The notes beneath the pieces were generated by a model that saw only the letters and a list, made by a program, of their open reading frames with translations, had not been told where the DNA came from and made no database searches. The translations under genes and the position numbers were made by a program. Positions 43,927-52,563 of a stretch of 52,563 bases of DNA are shown piece after piece. Each line of letters starts with the position of its first letter. Position 1 is the first letter of the stretch. Origin of the DNA: an uncultured Paraglaciecola sp. (GTDB lineage: Bacteria; Pseudomonadota; Gammaproteobacteria; Enterobacterales; Alteromonadaceae); assembly GCF_913020055.1 (NCBI RefSeq), contig NZ_CAJWCF010000018.1:1-52563 (forward strand), in the 5' to 3' direction.

Positions 43927-44973
43927 TTAACTAAATCGTTCCTCAGCAATTTGGTTAGCAACAATATTGGTAGCGATACCTTGCGTCTGAGCACGTTGGT
44001 ATATTTCTAATAAAGTATCACCAATTTTATTTATATGATTTATCAATGCTTGATCGGAGCTAGATATTGATTGATGGTATATATCTATTATTCCCCCAGC
44101 ATTAATTACATAGTCCGGTGCGTACAAAATACCTTTACCCACTAATAATTGACCAAACTCCTCTTTGGCTAATTGATTGTTCGCCGCTCCAGCAATTACT
44201 TTTGCTTTTAGTTTGAAAATATTTTCAGCATCAAGTATTGCTCCCATTGCGCAGGGGGCAAAGACATCAACATCTAGATCATAGATATCTTCTGGTTTGA
44301 CCGCCGTAGCGGCAAATTCACTCACTGCCTTTTCAATGTTTTCTGGATGGATATCGGTAACGTATAACTGGGCCCCTTCTTTGTGTAAATGCTTAGCTAA
44401 GCGTATGCCAACATGCCCCAATCCCTGAATGGCTACTTTCACACCTTTTAGCTCAGAGTTCATAGCATGTTTAACACTTGTCTTTAGACCTACAAAAACA
44501 CCATAAGCGGTTGATGGAGCTGGATTCCCATCCGCAGGTTCAGAATTAATATGATATTTGGCTTGAATACCTGAAACATATTCAGTTTTCTTCCCCATCA
44601 TCTTTAGGTCATCAACGGTTAAACCAGAGTCTTCTGCACTGATATATTGCCCAGATAAACTGTCAATAAACTTACCCATTGCCAACATTTTTTCAACCGT
44701 TTTTTCAGTCCTAGGGTCACCGATTATGACCGCTTTACCCCCACCTTGTTTAAGGCCCGCCATTGCTGCTTTATAAGTCATTCCCTTAGACAATCTCAGT
44801 ACATCACGCAAGGCTTCTTCGTCGCTACCATAAGGCCACATCCGGCAACCACCAAGAGCGTTGCCAAGGTTTGAATTATGCACAGCAATTATTGCTTTTA
44901 GTCCCGTAGCTTTATCCTGACAAAAAGCCACATGTTCGTGTCCATCATATTCACTATGCTCAAAAACCGACAT
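43927..44973 (-). CDS. ldh: Glu/Leu/Phe/Val dehydrogenase, probably leucine dehydrogenase
   Basis: The enzyme (348 residues) deaminates leucine and other branched amino acids with NAD+. The start is ATG 44973, preceded by GGAG. The substrate-lysine motif is GLKQGGGKAVIIGDP, the neighbouring GLTVDDL region follows, and the NAD-binding motif is VAIQGLGHVGIRLAKHL. The length is close to Bacillus leucine dehydrogenase (about 360) and shorter than typical glutamate dehydrogenases, which supports leucine or a related substrate. It is divergent from an Lrp-type regulator 215 bp away, which may control it. Confidence 0.85.
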   Translation of the reverse strand: MSVFEHSEYDGHEHVAFCQDKATGLKAIIAVHNSNLGNALGGCRMWPYGSDEEALRDVLRLSKGMTYKAAMAGLKQGGGKAVIIGDPRTEKTVEKMLAMGKFIDSLSGQYISAEDSGLTVDDLKMMGKKTEYVSGIQAKYHINSEPADGNPAPSTAYGVFVGLKTSVKHAMNSELKGVKVAIQGLGHVGIRLAKHLHKEGAQLYVTDIHPENIEKAVSEFAATAVKPEDIYDLDVDVFAPCAMGAILDAENIFKLKAKVIAGAANNQLAKEEFGQLLVGKGILYAPDYVINAGGIIDIYHQSISSSDQALINHINKIGDTLLEIYQRAQTQGIATNIVANQIAEERFS

Positions 44974-45188
44974 TCTTTTCTCCAGATGAGTGTTCACATG
45001 GTCTAATCATATCTCATTAGATATAGGACATCTTTTGCGACTTTATTGAGCAGAAAATTTAGTTGCATAGATAAAACACAGATGAATTGTGTCACTAGGA
45101 TAAATATCCTATTTTTTGTCTTGAAAAAGAATTAAACTTTCATCATGCTAGAAATTAAGTTAACACTTTCAATTAATCAAAGTATTTT

Positions 45189-45656
45189 ATGAAACTAGAT
45201 AAATTCGATCGAGAAATTTTGCGCGTCATGCAAAAGGATGCGACGGTATCAATGGCTGACTTAAGCCAAAAAGTAGGCTTATCACATACTCCTTGCTGGA
45301 GAAGAGTAAAACGCCTTGAAGCAGATAAAATCATTCTGCAAAAAGTGACGCTACTAGACAGCAAAAAGTTAAATTTAGGCGTATCAGTCTTTATATATGT
45401 CACCTTAAAAAATCATGATGGTGAGTCTTTAAATGATTTTGAAAAAGCGGTACAGAGTATAGATGCGATAGTTGAATGTCATACCACAAGTGGAGACAAA
45501 GACTATTTGTTAAAAGTCATAGTTGAAAGTATCGAAGAATATGAGCATTTACTAAAAACCAAGCTCACTAACCTGCCTTTAGTCGATCATCTAAGTTCTA
45601 CTTTTGCCCTTAAGCAAGTTAAAAACACCACTGAGTTGCCCATTAAGAACTTGTAG
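45189..45656 (+). CDS. Lrp/AsnC-family transcriptional regulator
   Basis: The 155-residue protein has an N-terminal winged HTH (DKFDREILRVMQKDATVSMA, LSQKVGLSHTPCWRRVKRLE) and a C-terminal RAM effector domain with VIVESIEEYEHLLKTKLTNL. Such proteins form dimers or octamers that sense amino acids. It is divergent from the leucine-dehydrogenase-type gene, which suggests local control of branched-chain amino acid use. I do not call it global Lrp, since its N terminus differs from E. coli Lrp. Confidence 0.93.
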   Translation: MKLDKFDREILRVMQKDATVSMADLSQKVGLSHTPCWRRVKRLEADKIILQKVTLLDSKKLNLGVSVFIYVTLKNHDGESLNDFEKAVQSIDAIVECHTTSGDKDYLLKVIVESIEEYEHLLKTKLTNLPLVDHLSSTFALKQVKNTTELPIKNL

Positions 45657-45657
45657 A

Positions 45658-45695
45658 AAACCTATTTACTGATGTGTATATGCATAAATAGGTTT
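45658..45695. terminator. Hairpin between the Lrp-type and TyrR-type genes
   Basis: AAACCTATTTA (45658-45668) and TAAATAGGTTT (45685-45695) form a perfect 11-bp stem with a 16-nt loop between convergent genes. The minus strand has TTTT after it, so it is a better terminator for the tyrR-like gene. Confidence 0.65.
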
Positions 45696-45725
45696 ACTGC
45701 CAACTTTGATAGATAAGCAAATAGC

Positions 45726-47285
45726 TCACACAATCTTTACCGTCTTTTTATTAATGCCGTAATCACGCAATTTATTAGCGATTGCGGTATGACTTAAGCC
45801 TAGTTTTTTAGCCAACTGCCTAGTGCTTGGGTAACTAGGATATAAACGCATCAAAATATCTTTTTCAAAACGCTTCACCTCATCGTCTAAACTTCCAGCA
45901 AATTCCTCTGAAACAAAACTGACTGTTGCTGAGCACGACGGCAGTTGAATACTTTCTTTTTCAAGTTCTTTGCCTTCTAACAACGACACTGCTCGATAAA
46001 GCGCATTTTCAAGTTGTCTAACATTGCCCGGCCAAGGATAAGTTTGTAAATAATCAACACATGCTTTCGTCATCTTAGGCGCCTTTCTCCCTAATTTAAC
46101 ACTGTGTTGTTTTATGAAACGTTCTGCTAACGCAATAATATCTGATTTGCGCTCTCGCAAAGGAGGCAACACTAAACTCAACACATTTAACCGGTAAAAC
46201 AAATCTTCTCTAAAATGCCCTTCCTGTATAAATTTACCTAAATCTTTTTGCGTAGTACAAATAATCCGAACATCGAACTGCAACTCATGGTCGTCGCCAA
46301 TTCTTCGATAACTCCCCTCTTGCAATACCCGTAAAAGCTTTACTTGTAATTGTGCAGACATATCGCCTACTTCATCCAAAAATAACGTGCCACCTTTCGC
46401 TCTTTCTAACAACCCCACTTTACTATCAGCTTGTCCGCTAACCTCTGAGGCACTGCCAAATAATTCTGCTTCAGCAACATTATCCGGTAAAGACGCACAA
46501 TTTAATGCTAAAAAAGCCTCTTCATTACGTCTACTGGCTTCATGGCATGCCTTAGCAAGCATTTCTTTACCTGTGCCCGTTTCACCAAAAATAATAATGG
46601 GCCCATCCAACTCAGCCATTCTTTTGGCTTCTTTCACCACATTTTTCATTGCTTTACTATCCGCTTGGATAGAAATAAAGCTGTCTACACTTGCCTTATG
46701 AAATACGGTGAGTTGTTGACCTAATCTGAGCTCAGACTTGAGCATGAACACGGCTCCCGCCAATATATCTGCACCTTCTGTGTCGGGCACCATAACAGGC
46801 AACATATCAATCAAATAATCTTGTTCTAAAAATCTAATCCTTTGTGCTTGAGCTTGGGGATTTTTACTTTCCAACCAGCGAATAACATTAAACCCTTTAA
46901 GAAGTTCGGCAATGTCGCTACCCACAATGTCACTTTTAGGCAGTTCTAGACTTGACACAACCGCGTCATTAATCAAGATGATTTTACCTTTAGTATCCAC
47001 TGAAAATACCGGGTCGGGTAAGGTCTGTAATAACGCTTTAAGCTGGTATTGCTCTCGCTCGATTGGCATGAAAGGCGTAGTTTTGACGTCTTCTATACCT
47101 TCAATTTTGCGAATTTTAGGCATTAAATGTTGAAAATCTGCAAACTCTATATTCGGAAAGTTAAGAAATATTTTCCCAAGCTCGTTAATTTCAATACCAC
47201 GCAAATCGATTTCATGTTCTACCAATATATCTAACACATCTTGGGCAATGCCCAAACGATCCTGGCAGTTTACTTCTAAGCGCAT
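45726..47285 (-). CDS. tyrR: TyrR/PhhR-type aromatic amino acid regulator
   Basis: The 519-residue protein has an ACT domain (about 1-70, MRLEVNCQDRLGIAQDVLD), a PAS domain (about 80-190), an AAA+ domain with the Walker A GETGTGK at 234-240, and a C-terminal Fis-type HTH (STRQLAKKLGLSHTAIANKL). As in TyrR, the GAFTGA loop that contacts sigma-54 is absent (ELFGSASEVSGQADSK at that site). It therefore likely acts with sigma-70 RNA polymerase. It is the likely regulator of phhA, 325 bp upstream on the same strand, by way of the TyrR-box-like site at 48506-48523. Confidence 0.9.
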   Translation of the reverse strand: MRLEVNCQDRLGIAQDVLDILVEHEIDLRGIEINELGKIFLNFPNIEFADFQHLMPKIRKIEGIEDVKTTPFMPIEREQYQLKALLQTLPDPVFSVDTKGKIILINDAVVSSLELPKSDIVGSDIAELLKGFNVIRWLESKNPQAQAQRIRFLEQDYLIDMLPVMVPDTEGADILAGAVFMLKSELRLGQQLTVFHKASVDSFISIQADSKAMKNVVKEAKRMAELDGPIIIFGETGTGKEMLAKACHEASRRNEEAFLALNCASLPDNVAEAELFGSASEVSGQADSKVGLLERAKGGTLFLDEVGDMSAQLQVKLLRVLQEGSYRRIGDDHELQFDVRIICTTQKDLGKFIQEGHFREDLFYRLNVLSLVLPPLRERKSDIIALAERFIKQHSVKLGRKAPKMTKACVDYLQTYPWPGNVRQLENALYRAVSLLEGKELEKESIQLPSCSATVSFVSEEFAGSLDDEVKRFEKDILMRLYPSYPSTRQLAKKLGLSHTAIANKLRDYGINKKTVKIV

Positions 47286-47609
47286 TTACAACCCCGATTG
47301 AATACTAGACTAGACTAGACTAGCCCAACTTAGACTAGCGTAAAGATTTTATTACAATTAACGGAGCTAAGACAGCTTTATTACTTGGCGTTTTTCACTA
47401 CCAAGCAAATCTATTTTGGGCAGGGTTATATCCAGACAATCTCAAAGTGATTGATTTTGCGGGAGTGTAAATCGGTTCAGGCAACAACCATTTGTAGACT
47501 TAACAATCTAAGTCTACATGGCCAACTACGCTTGGGCGCTCCAATCGTTCTGAAACGCAAATATGAAAATGGTGTGGGTGTATGTAAAAACATTCACTTT
47601 AAACAAAAA
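47286..47609. other. Gap between phhA and the tyrR-like gene with pentamer repeat and palindrome
   Basis: This gap holds four tandem copies of ACTAG (47304-47323) and a fifth nearby (47334-47338). It also holds a perfect 10-bp inverted repeat TGTAGACTTA/TAAGTCTACA with a 6-bp spacer (47493-47518). The pterin-carbinolamine dehydratase gene (phhB) that often follows phhA is not present here. I see no coding sequence. Confidence 0.75.
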
Positions 47610-48410
47610 TTAACTAACTTTTTTTTCCTTAGGTAAAAACCTAGGTGTAAATAGCCCCTGCTTTTTAGCTTGGCTGACTAACTCCATAATATCCATTTCT
47701 GCAATATCGAACAGAGAGTCAAATGATTCCAAGGCATAATATACTGGTTGCATAATGTCGATTCGATACGGGGTTCTTAATGCATCTAAAGGATTCATTG
47801 GAAGATGCACACAATCATCTGATTCAATGGCATAGAGTGTCTCACCAGGTGATGACAAAATCCCACCTCCATAAACACGAGTTCCTTGCGCTGTATTCAC
47901 TAAACCAAACTCTACAGTAAACCAATACAGTCTGGCTAAAAAGGCTCTGTCTTCTTTACTAGCCGCATAACCAAGTTTTCCATAGGTATGGGTGAAATGT
48001 GCGAAAGCAGGATTGGTTAATAGCGGACAATGACCAAATATTTCATGAAAAATATCTGGCTCTTGTAAATAATCAAACTCTTCATTTGAACGAATAAAGG
48101 TCGCTACTGGGAATTGTTTATTGGCTAATAAACTAAAAAACTCATCAAAATTTATTAACGATGGCACTTGTTTTACCTGCCATCCCGTAGCTTTAGTTAA
48201 TACCGAGTTGATTTCAGCTAACTGTGGAATACGATCCGAGGGTAAGTCCAATAATTCAAGCCCATGTAAATATTCCTCACAAGCCCTTCCTTTAAGTAAG
48301 TTCGATTGTTTTTGTAACAATGCCGCCCATATTTTATTTTCTTCAGCAGACCAATTTACAAGACCACTCTCATCTGGTTGATGAGATTTATAACGAGTAT
48401 TCTTTGACAT
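47610..48410 (-). CDS. phhA: Phenylalanine-4-hydroxylase
   Basis: The enzyme turns phenylalanine into tyrosine with tetrahydrobiopterin-type cofactor and iron. The 266 residues are the usual bacterial length. Iron ligands are His122 and His127 in DIFHEIFGHCPL, and Glu167 in LYWFTVEFGLV. QVPSLINFDEFFSLL and YGGGILSSPGE are further conserved blocks. Start ATG 48410. The gene is followed on the same strand by the tyrR-like regulator, the order of phh loci in Pseudomonas, but without phhB between them. Confidence 0.96.
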   Translation of the reverse strand: MSKNTRYKSHQPDESGLVNWSAEENKIWAALLQKQSNLLKGRACEEYLHGLELLDLPSDRIPQLAEINSVLTKATGWQVKQVPSLINFDEFFSLLANKQFPVATFIRSNEEFDYLQEPDIFHEIFGHCPLLTNPAFAHFTHTYGKLGYAASKEDRAFLARLYWFTVEFGLVNTAQGTRVYGGGILSSPGETLYAIESDDCVHLPMNPLDALRTPYRIDIMQPVYYALESFDSLFDIAEMDIMELVSQAKKQGLFTPRFLPKEKKVS

Positions 48411-48505
48411 GCAATTACAATAATTTTTTAGCTAACGATTGCAAAATTGTACTCGTCCCACGCAAAATCAAAAGACTAGTGGGTGTTTTCACTTTGTTAG
48501 TTAAT

Positions 48506-48523
48506 TGTAAATATAAGCTTACA
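48506..48523 (-). promoter_or_regulatory. TyrR-box-like operator upstream of phhA
   Basis: TGTAAA-TATAAG-CTTACA matches the TyrR-box pattern TGTAAA-N6-TTTACA with one mismatch. It lies 96-113 bp before the phhA start, in the place expected for activation by the tyrR-like protein encoded downstream. Confidence 0.65.
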
Positions 48524-48571
48524 AACACACTCTTTCACAAGGAATAACACTGGGACATCGAAGCAAAATGT

Positions 48572-49636
48572 TTATCTTAACTGGTTGTGTAAATCAGCCA
48601 GCAACTGCTTGCTGATGCCCGACAAACCGGGCTTTTCTTGGGATAACCAAGGCAATGGACGGCTTTCATTAATCGCCTTTAAACCTATTCTGGCTGTCAA
48701 AACTCCAGCTCCCATTCCTTGAGCGACTCGGGTCGATAATTTGCCAGTTACACCTGCACCTAAGGCATAATTACCCGCATCAGATAGGATTTCGGCAGCT
48801 CCTGCATATACCATAGTGTGGAATATTTTTCGGATAAGCTTAACTCTTCCCCAATACCCCAGTTGTAAACCATATACTTCACTAATTTGGTTCATCATCC
48901 GCAGATTTCGCCAAAGCACAATCAACATATCCAACAAAGCAAAAGGGCTAACAGCGATCATGACACTTGCTGCCGAAGCATTTTTACTGACCTGTTTTAA
49001 AGCCAATTTATCAATAGGCGCTAACACTTGGTGTTCAAACAAACTTAACACTTCACTGTCACTGTGATGCGCTTCTAGATTATCCTGCCAATTTCCTACC
49101 AAAATCTGATAATCAGTTGGCAGGGTTTGGGCTATTTTCAAACAATGTTGTTCAGCTAAACCAATAACACTAGAACTGGCCATTTGTGCAGATTCACTTC
49201 GAATATCGTTCTGACGTTTGAGTTGCTTCAATCCTCTGTATTCAACAAAGACTTGGCGTAATACTAATATCCCAAGAGCAGAAAAAATAACTAACCAAAC
49301 ACCGGCTAACCAATCCATTTGCTCAATCAGTGCCATAATAAACAAAACTAACTCAGCACTACTCGCCAACAGCACAAAGACAAACAAAAATGCTAGCCAT
49401 TTTTTGCCCGTTTTTTTGGCGCTAAGTTTTTCTGAATACTGCAATGACAATCCGTCTTCAATTGGATCTTCGCTTACTTCAACTGAGTCAATATCGGTCA
49501 CAATAAATGCTGGTTTTACAATAGGTTGTGATTGAATATCGGTCTCTTGGGTGTTAAACACATATGCACCTTTTAGTCTGTTAGGTGATTTATTTTGCAA
49601 CTGATTTTGTTCCTCGGATTGAGAAGACTGTTTCAT
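48572..49636 (-). CDS. ycjF: YcjF-family membrane protein
   Basis: The 354-residue protein of the DUF697/TIGR01620 family has two close membrane segments (about 80-125: FLFVFVLLASSAELVLFIM and WLAGVWLVIFSALGILVL). A DUF697 domain follows, with ASAASVMIAVSPFALLDMLIVLWRN. The N-terminal 70 residues are polar and probably disordered. Its ATG overlaps the ycjX stop by 4 bp (ATGA). In E. coli ycjX and ycjF belong to the Psp regulon, so it likely works in envelope stress, but its function is unproven. Confidence 0.9.
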   Translation of the reverse strand: MKQSSQSEEQNQLQNKSPNRLKGAYVFNTQETDIQSQPIVKPAFIVTDIDSVEVSEDPIEDGLSLQYSEKLSAKKTGKKWLAFLFVFVLLASSAELVLFIMALIEQMDWLAGVWLVIFSALGILVLRQVFVEYRGLKQLKRQNDIRSESAQMASSSVIGLAEQHCLKIAQTLPTDYQILVGNWQDNLEAHHSDSEVLSLFEHQVLAPIDKLALKQVSKNASAASVMIAVSPFALLDMLIVLWRNLRMMNQISEVYGLQLGYWGRVKLIRKIFHTMVYAGAAEILSDAGNYALGAGVTGKLSTRVAQGMGAGVLTARIGLKAINESRPLPWLSQEKPGLSGISKQLLADLHNQLR

Positions 49637-51063
49637 GTTAATTTATCCGCCAATAGAAAATCGAGCACTTGATCCATTCTAATATGCGGCAATGCATGCT
49701 CTGAGTTTAAAAGAGGGGGTGATAATTTAGGGAACTCAAATTGTTGCTGTTTCCAGAATTCAGGATCAGGGCAACTTTGTGGAACTTCTCCCGGAAACAA
49801 TGTAATCGCAGAACCCTGCTCATTTCTTCCTTGCAGCAGTGGGATGCTCTCCCCGTTTAGTTGACCAAGAGCTGACTTTGAAGCCCGGATAGCTGACACA
49901 GCTGTCGATTCAGTTACCACGCCTTCAAACTGTATTTGTTTTCTTGCACTATGCAGCATACTTTCTAGCAGTTTAACCAAATTCGTTTGCTGATCAGGTG
50001 TGATGTGATCGGCTTTACTTGCCGCAAATACAAGCTTATCGATTTTAGGCTTGAACAAACGTTGCAAAACATTAGATGAGCCATATTTAAAACTGCCCAT
50101 CAGCCAATCTAACGCTTTTTGTAGGTCTTGATAACTATGAAAACCACGGTTTAATGCTGACAAACAATCAACTAACACTACTTGTCGGTCAAAACGTTTA
50201 AAGTGCTCCTTGTAGAAAGGTTGAACCACCTGGGTTTTATAATGTTTAAAACGTTTACTCAATAATTCCGCATTACTATTTTGTACTGGTTTACTAAGAT
50301 CAACTCCTTGTTGTTCAAGTTGCTTGTCAGTAATAGGAAAAAAATGTAAAACCGGAGCACCAGTCAATTCACCCGGTAAAATAAATCGACCGGGTTGTAA
50401 CAATTGATAACCACGACTTTGACAATCAACTAAGTACTGGCTATACACCTCAGCGATTTTTTGTAAGGCTAATTCGTCGCCTACTGCATTTAAATCCAAA
50501 TGCTCTACAGCATCAAAGAATGGTTTGGCTAAGTCATGCCTTATTGGGTCACTAAGTTCGCCTTGGCAATGCGTAGACCACTGAGCATAATCCATGTCCA
50601 AAAGCGGCAAATCTAGCAGCCACTCACCTGGGTAGTCGGTAATATCTAAGGTTAGCGTTGCATCCTCAGTAAGATATTTACTCAACCCCCTACTCTTTTT
50701 ATACTTTATTTGCAGCCTTACCTGGGAGATACCTTTTGTTGAAGAGGGCCATTCAGGTGAAGATTGAGTCAAATTAGCCATAGCATCTTCATAGGCAAAA
50801 CGACTAAACGTTAGGTTGGGTTGAACATCGCGTTTTACCCCTACGAGTCGTGACTCTCTTACTACAGAGAAAAAGGGGAGTTGCGCCGCTTCATTTGCTT
50901 CAATAAGTTGATTAACTAAAGAGGTAATAAACGCAGTTTTTCCACTACCACTCAAGCCTGTCACTGCCAAGTTAACATGGTGATTAACCAATCTAGCAGT
51001 CGTTAGCTTTAGTTTTTGTTTAGTACTTTGAATGTTTGGGTGTTGGAAAAAGGACGTTTGCAT
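49633..51063 (-). CDS. ycjX: YcjX-family P-loop NTPase
   Basis: The 476-residue cytoplasmic protein (DUF463) has a P-loop AVTGLSGSGKTAFITSLVNQ near residue 40 and TLDITDYPGEWLLDLPLL as the switch and Walker B region. The later VVLVDCLSALNRGFHSYQD and KLVFAASKADHITPDQQ supply further G-protein-like motifs; the AASKADH resembles a guanine-specificity NKxD variant. It is coupled to ycjF by ATGA and lies 78 bp downstream of pspC. Its partnership with Psp proteins is from E. coli synteny. Confidence 0.93.
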   Translation of the reverse strand: MQTSFFQHPNIQSTKQKLKLTTARLVNHHVNLAVTGLSGSGKTAFITSLVNQLIEANEAAQLPFFSVVRESRLVGVKRDVQPNLTFSRFAYEDAMANLTQSSPEWPSSTKGISQVRLQIKYKKSRGLSKYLTEDATLTLDITDYPGEWLLDLPLLDMDYAQWSTHCQGELSDPIRHDLAKPFFDAVEHLDLNAVGDELALQKIAEVYSQYLVDCQSRGYQLLQPGRFILPGELTGAPVLHFFPITDKQLEQQGVDLSKPVQNSNAELLSKRFKHYKTQVVQPFYKEHFKRFDRQVVLVDCLSALNRGFHSYQDLQKALDWLMGSFKYGSSNVLQRLFKPKIDKLVFAASKADHITPDQQTNLVKLLESMLHSARKQIQFEGVVTESTAVSAIRASKSALGQLNGESIPLLQGRNEQGSAITLFPGEVPQSCPDPEFWKQQQFEFPKLSPPLLNSEHALPHIRMDQVLDFLLADKLT

Positions 51064-51141
51064 GAAAACTGTATTAGCCTTATGTTATTAGAAAAGCGCA
51101 ACACTTAGGGCTAGTAATTAACTAGCCCCATTAACAATTTT

Positions 51142-51606
51142 TTATAGTTTGTTTAACTCTCTGTTGAGATGAAACTGCGGTGAAGTCACATAAGTTTCCA
51201 TTTTTCTGAGTCTCGTTTCATTCTTAGCAAAGCGTTGCTTTATATCCATAAAAGCCTGTTTAGGTGGTTCACCTGCTTGCCAAACTTTAGACTTTACCAC
51301 TACTTTTTCAGGCTCTTGCTCAGACACATTATGCCAGCCCTTACCTTGTGCTCTATTGTGCGAGCTTCTGGATGCAGATTCTTCGTTTCGAGACTTAGTT
51401 GAAAAGCCATGTGGCTTTTTTTCTAAAATAAACCAAGCTGCTATATAACCTACGAAGAAAAATGGCGGTGCTAACAAGAAAAACCCAGTTAAGGTCAGAA
51501 TTCGTACTAACCAAATTTCCATGCCAAAGTATTCCGCTATCCCAGCACATACTCCGGCTATTTTTCCTTTACTTGGGTCTCGATGTAAACTGCCAAAAGT
51601 TTTCAT
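51142..51606 (-). CDS. pspC: Phage shock protein C
   Basis: The 154-residue protein has the PspC domain in its first 70 residues: LHRDPSKGKIAGVCAGIAEY and then IWLVRILTLTGFFLLAPPFFFVGYIAAWFIL, the membrane segment. A polar linker and a C-terminal LTRKME-like coiled segment follow, extending it beyond the minimal domain. In the Psp response it senses inner-membrane damage with PspB and frees PspF from PspA. It overlaps pspB by 4 bp (ATGA). Confidence 0.93.
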   Translation of the reverse strand: MKTFGSLHRDPSKGKIAGVCAGIAEYFGMEIWLVRILTLTGFFLLAPPFFFVGYIAAWFILEKKPHGFSTKSRNEESASRSSHNRAQGKGWHNVSEQEPEKVVVKSKVWQAGEPPKQAFMDIKQRFAKNETRLRKMETYVTSPQFHLNRELNKL

Positions 51607-51839
51607 ACTTTATTCCTCCACTCTGGTGCCTCAGCATCCAAAATTGACTCTAATGTATGGATGCGATCTGCCATCTTTTCGGCTCTGTCAGCTAATTCCT
51701 GTAATGTGCCATACTCGGCTTCAGTCAATCCCTGATTCATTTGCTTTTTACTCCGATAATGCATTATCAGCCAAATCGGAGCGACAAAGATCATAAAAAT
51801 AATGATAGGTGCTATTATGATTCCAACCACGTCTTCCAC
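51603..51839 (-). CDS. pspB: Phage shock protein B
   Basis: The 78-residue protein has one N-terminal membrane segment (VVGIIIAPIIIFMIFVAPIWLIMHY) and a coiled coil (TLQELADRAEKMADRIHTLE), as PspB does. The start is GTG at 51839, with AAGGAGA at good distance upstream, so the GTG is secure. PspB helps PspC bind PspA under membrane stress. Confidence 0.93.
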   Translation of the reverse strand: MEDVVGIIIAPIIIFMIFVAPIWLIMHYRSKKQMNQGLTEAEYGTLQELADRAEKMADRIHTLESILDAEAPEWRNKV

Positions 51840-51867
51840 AATTTATCTCCTTTTACTCGTATATGTC

Positions 51868-52545
51868 TTACTTTTTACTAGCCGTTGATTTGCTTTGCAT
51901 TTTTTTCTTCATCGCCGCTAGTTCATCATCAATCTCATCATCTGACTCAAGATTTGCAAATTCATCAGCAAGGGTCTTTTTACCTAAATCGTAAGCATCT
52001 ACTTGTGACTCTAAGTCATCAATTTTACGCTCATATTGTTCGAAACGTCCCATTGCCGCATCAACTTTGCCACTATCTAGGGTTTTCTTCACTTCAAGTC
52101 TAGAGCTAACCGTTTTCTGGCGCAATATAATGGCTTTCTGACGTGTTTTAGCATCCGCTAGCTTATCTTGTAGCTGACCGACTTCACTTTGTAATTTAGT
52201 GATTTGTTCATCGACCACCTTTAGTTCAGATGATAATGTGCTGGCATGCTCATCACATTTTTTCTTTTCCTGTAATGCAGCTCGAGCTAAATCTTCTCTA
52301 TCTTTACTGATCGCTAACTCAGCTTTCGCTTTCCAATCCTTAGCTTCATTTTGCGCTTTGCTAATTTGTGAAGAAATATCTTTCTTACTAGCTAAAGTTT
52401 TTGCTGAAGCGGAACGTACTTCCACCAAAGTGTCTTCCATTTCCTGAATGATTAGACGCACCATTTTTTCTGGATCTTCAGCCTTGTCTAAAATGGAATT
52501 AATATTTGAGTTCACTATGTCTGTGAAACGCGAGAAGATACCCAT
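51868..52545 (-). CDS. pspA: Phage shock protein A
   Basis: The 225-residue protein is almost wholly coiled coil, as PspA/IM30 is. It starts MGIFSRFTDIVNSNINSILD, the membrane-binding amphipathic helix, and has QKTVSSRLEVKKTL and RFEQYERKIDDLESQVDAYD further on. It binds damaged inner membrane and also inhibits the activator PspF. ATG 52545 has AGAGGTAAAG upstream. The window ends 18 bp beyond the start, so the promoter and any divergent pspF are not seen. Confidence 0.96.
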   Translation of the reverse strand: MGIFSRFTDIVNSNINSILDKAEDPEKMVRLIIQEMEDTLVEVRSASAKTLASKKDISSQISKAQNEAKDWKAKAELAISKDREDLARAALQEKKKCDEHASTLSSELKVVDEQITKLQSEVGQLQDKLADAKTRQKAIILRQKTVSSRLEVKKTLDSGKVDAAMGRFEQYERKIDDLESQVDAYDLGKKTLADEFANLESDDEIDDELAAMKKKMQSKSTASKK

Positions 52546-52563
52546 AGTCTTTACCTCTTTTAT

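Noticed and set aside
47451..47636. 61-residue plus-strand frame in the phhA-tyrR gap
   Set aside because: It spans the palindrome and runs into the end of phhA antisense; no domain or ribosome-binding site supports it.

Overview
The window is gammaproteobacterial and most likely from the Alteromonadales (Alteromonadaceae; Glaciecola/Paraglaciecola-like). I infer this from the AT-rich coding style, the TonB-TtpC-DUF3450 operon, the H-NOX/kinase pair, the Psp operon with ycjX-ycjF, and a 365-aa RF2 with the standard programmed frameshift. No database search was possible. All assignments come from reading motifs, start sites and gene order.

Layout. 1-164: end of an apparent IS21-type element abutting a truncated gene. 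161-2232: H-NOX nitric-oxide sensor and its histidine kinase, the kinase broken by an in-frame TAA. 2612-7306: lytic-transglycosylase-like lipoprotein, gshA, HPt protein, RluA-type pseudouridine synthase, panE-like reductase. 7337-16230: translation block (lysS, prfB, argS, prfC), interrupted by an AstE/aspartoacylase-like gene plus rimB-like protease that sit behind what looks like a decayed rimK, and by an FMN reductase. 16511-18356: small accessory island with two HTH proteins, a multi-pass membrane protein and a small protein made of five 11-residue repeats. 18437-19713: rimI, holD and tRNA-Trp, with a copy of the tRNA 3' end 176 bp downstream of the original. 19860-23850: thiamine uptake operon under a TPP riboswitch (TonB receptor, YkoF/DUF77-like protein, PnuC-type transporter, thiamine-kinase-like phosphotransferase). 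23980-29211: beta-propeller-like lipoprotein, tmcA, membrane-fused spermidine-synthase-like protein.

29328-43073: DUF3450-ttpC-exbB-exbD-tonB-TPR energy-transduction operon. Beside it are two tandem TPR-sulfotransferases, a methyltransferase, a 2OG-Fe(II) dioxygenase and a 959-aa TonB-dependent receptor. This clustering of transport energy, three kinds of modifying enzyme and a receptor is the most interesting candidate for an undescribed system here. 43417-48523: ComFB-like protein, 4.5S RNA, leucine-dehydrogenase-type enzyme with divergent Lrp-type regulator, tyrR/phhR-type regulator and phhA with a TyrR-box-like site. 48572-52545: ycjF, ycjX, pspC, pspB, pspA, all in one direction, cut off by the window edge before any pspF.
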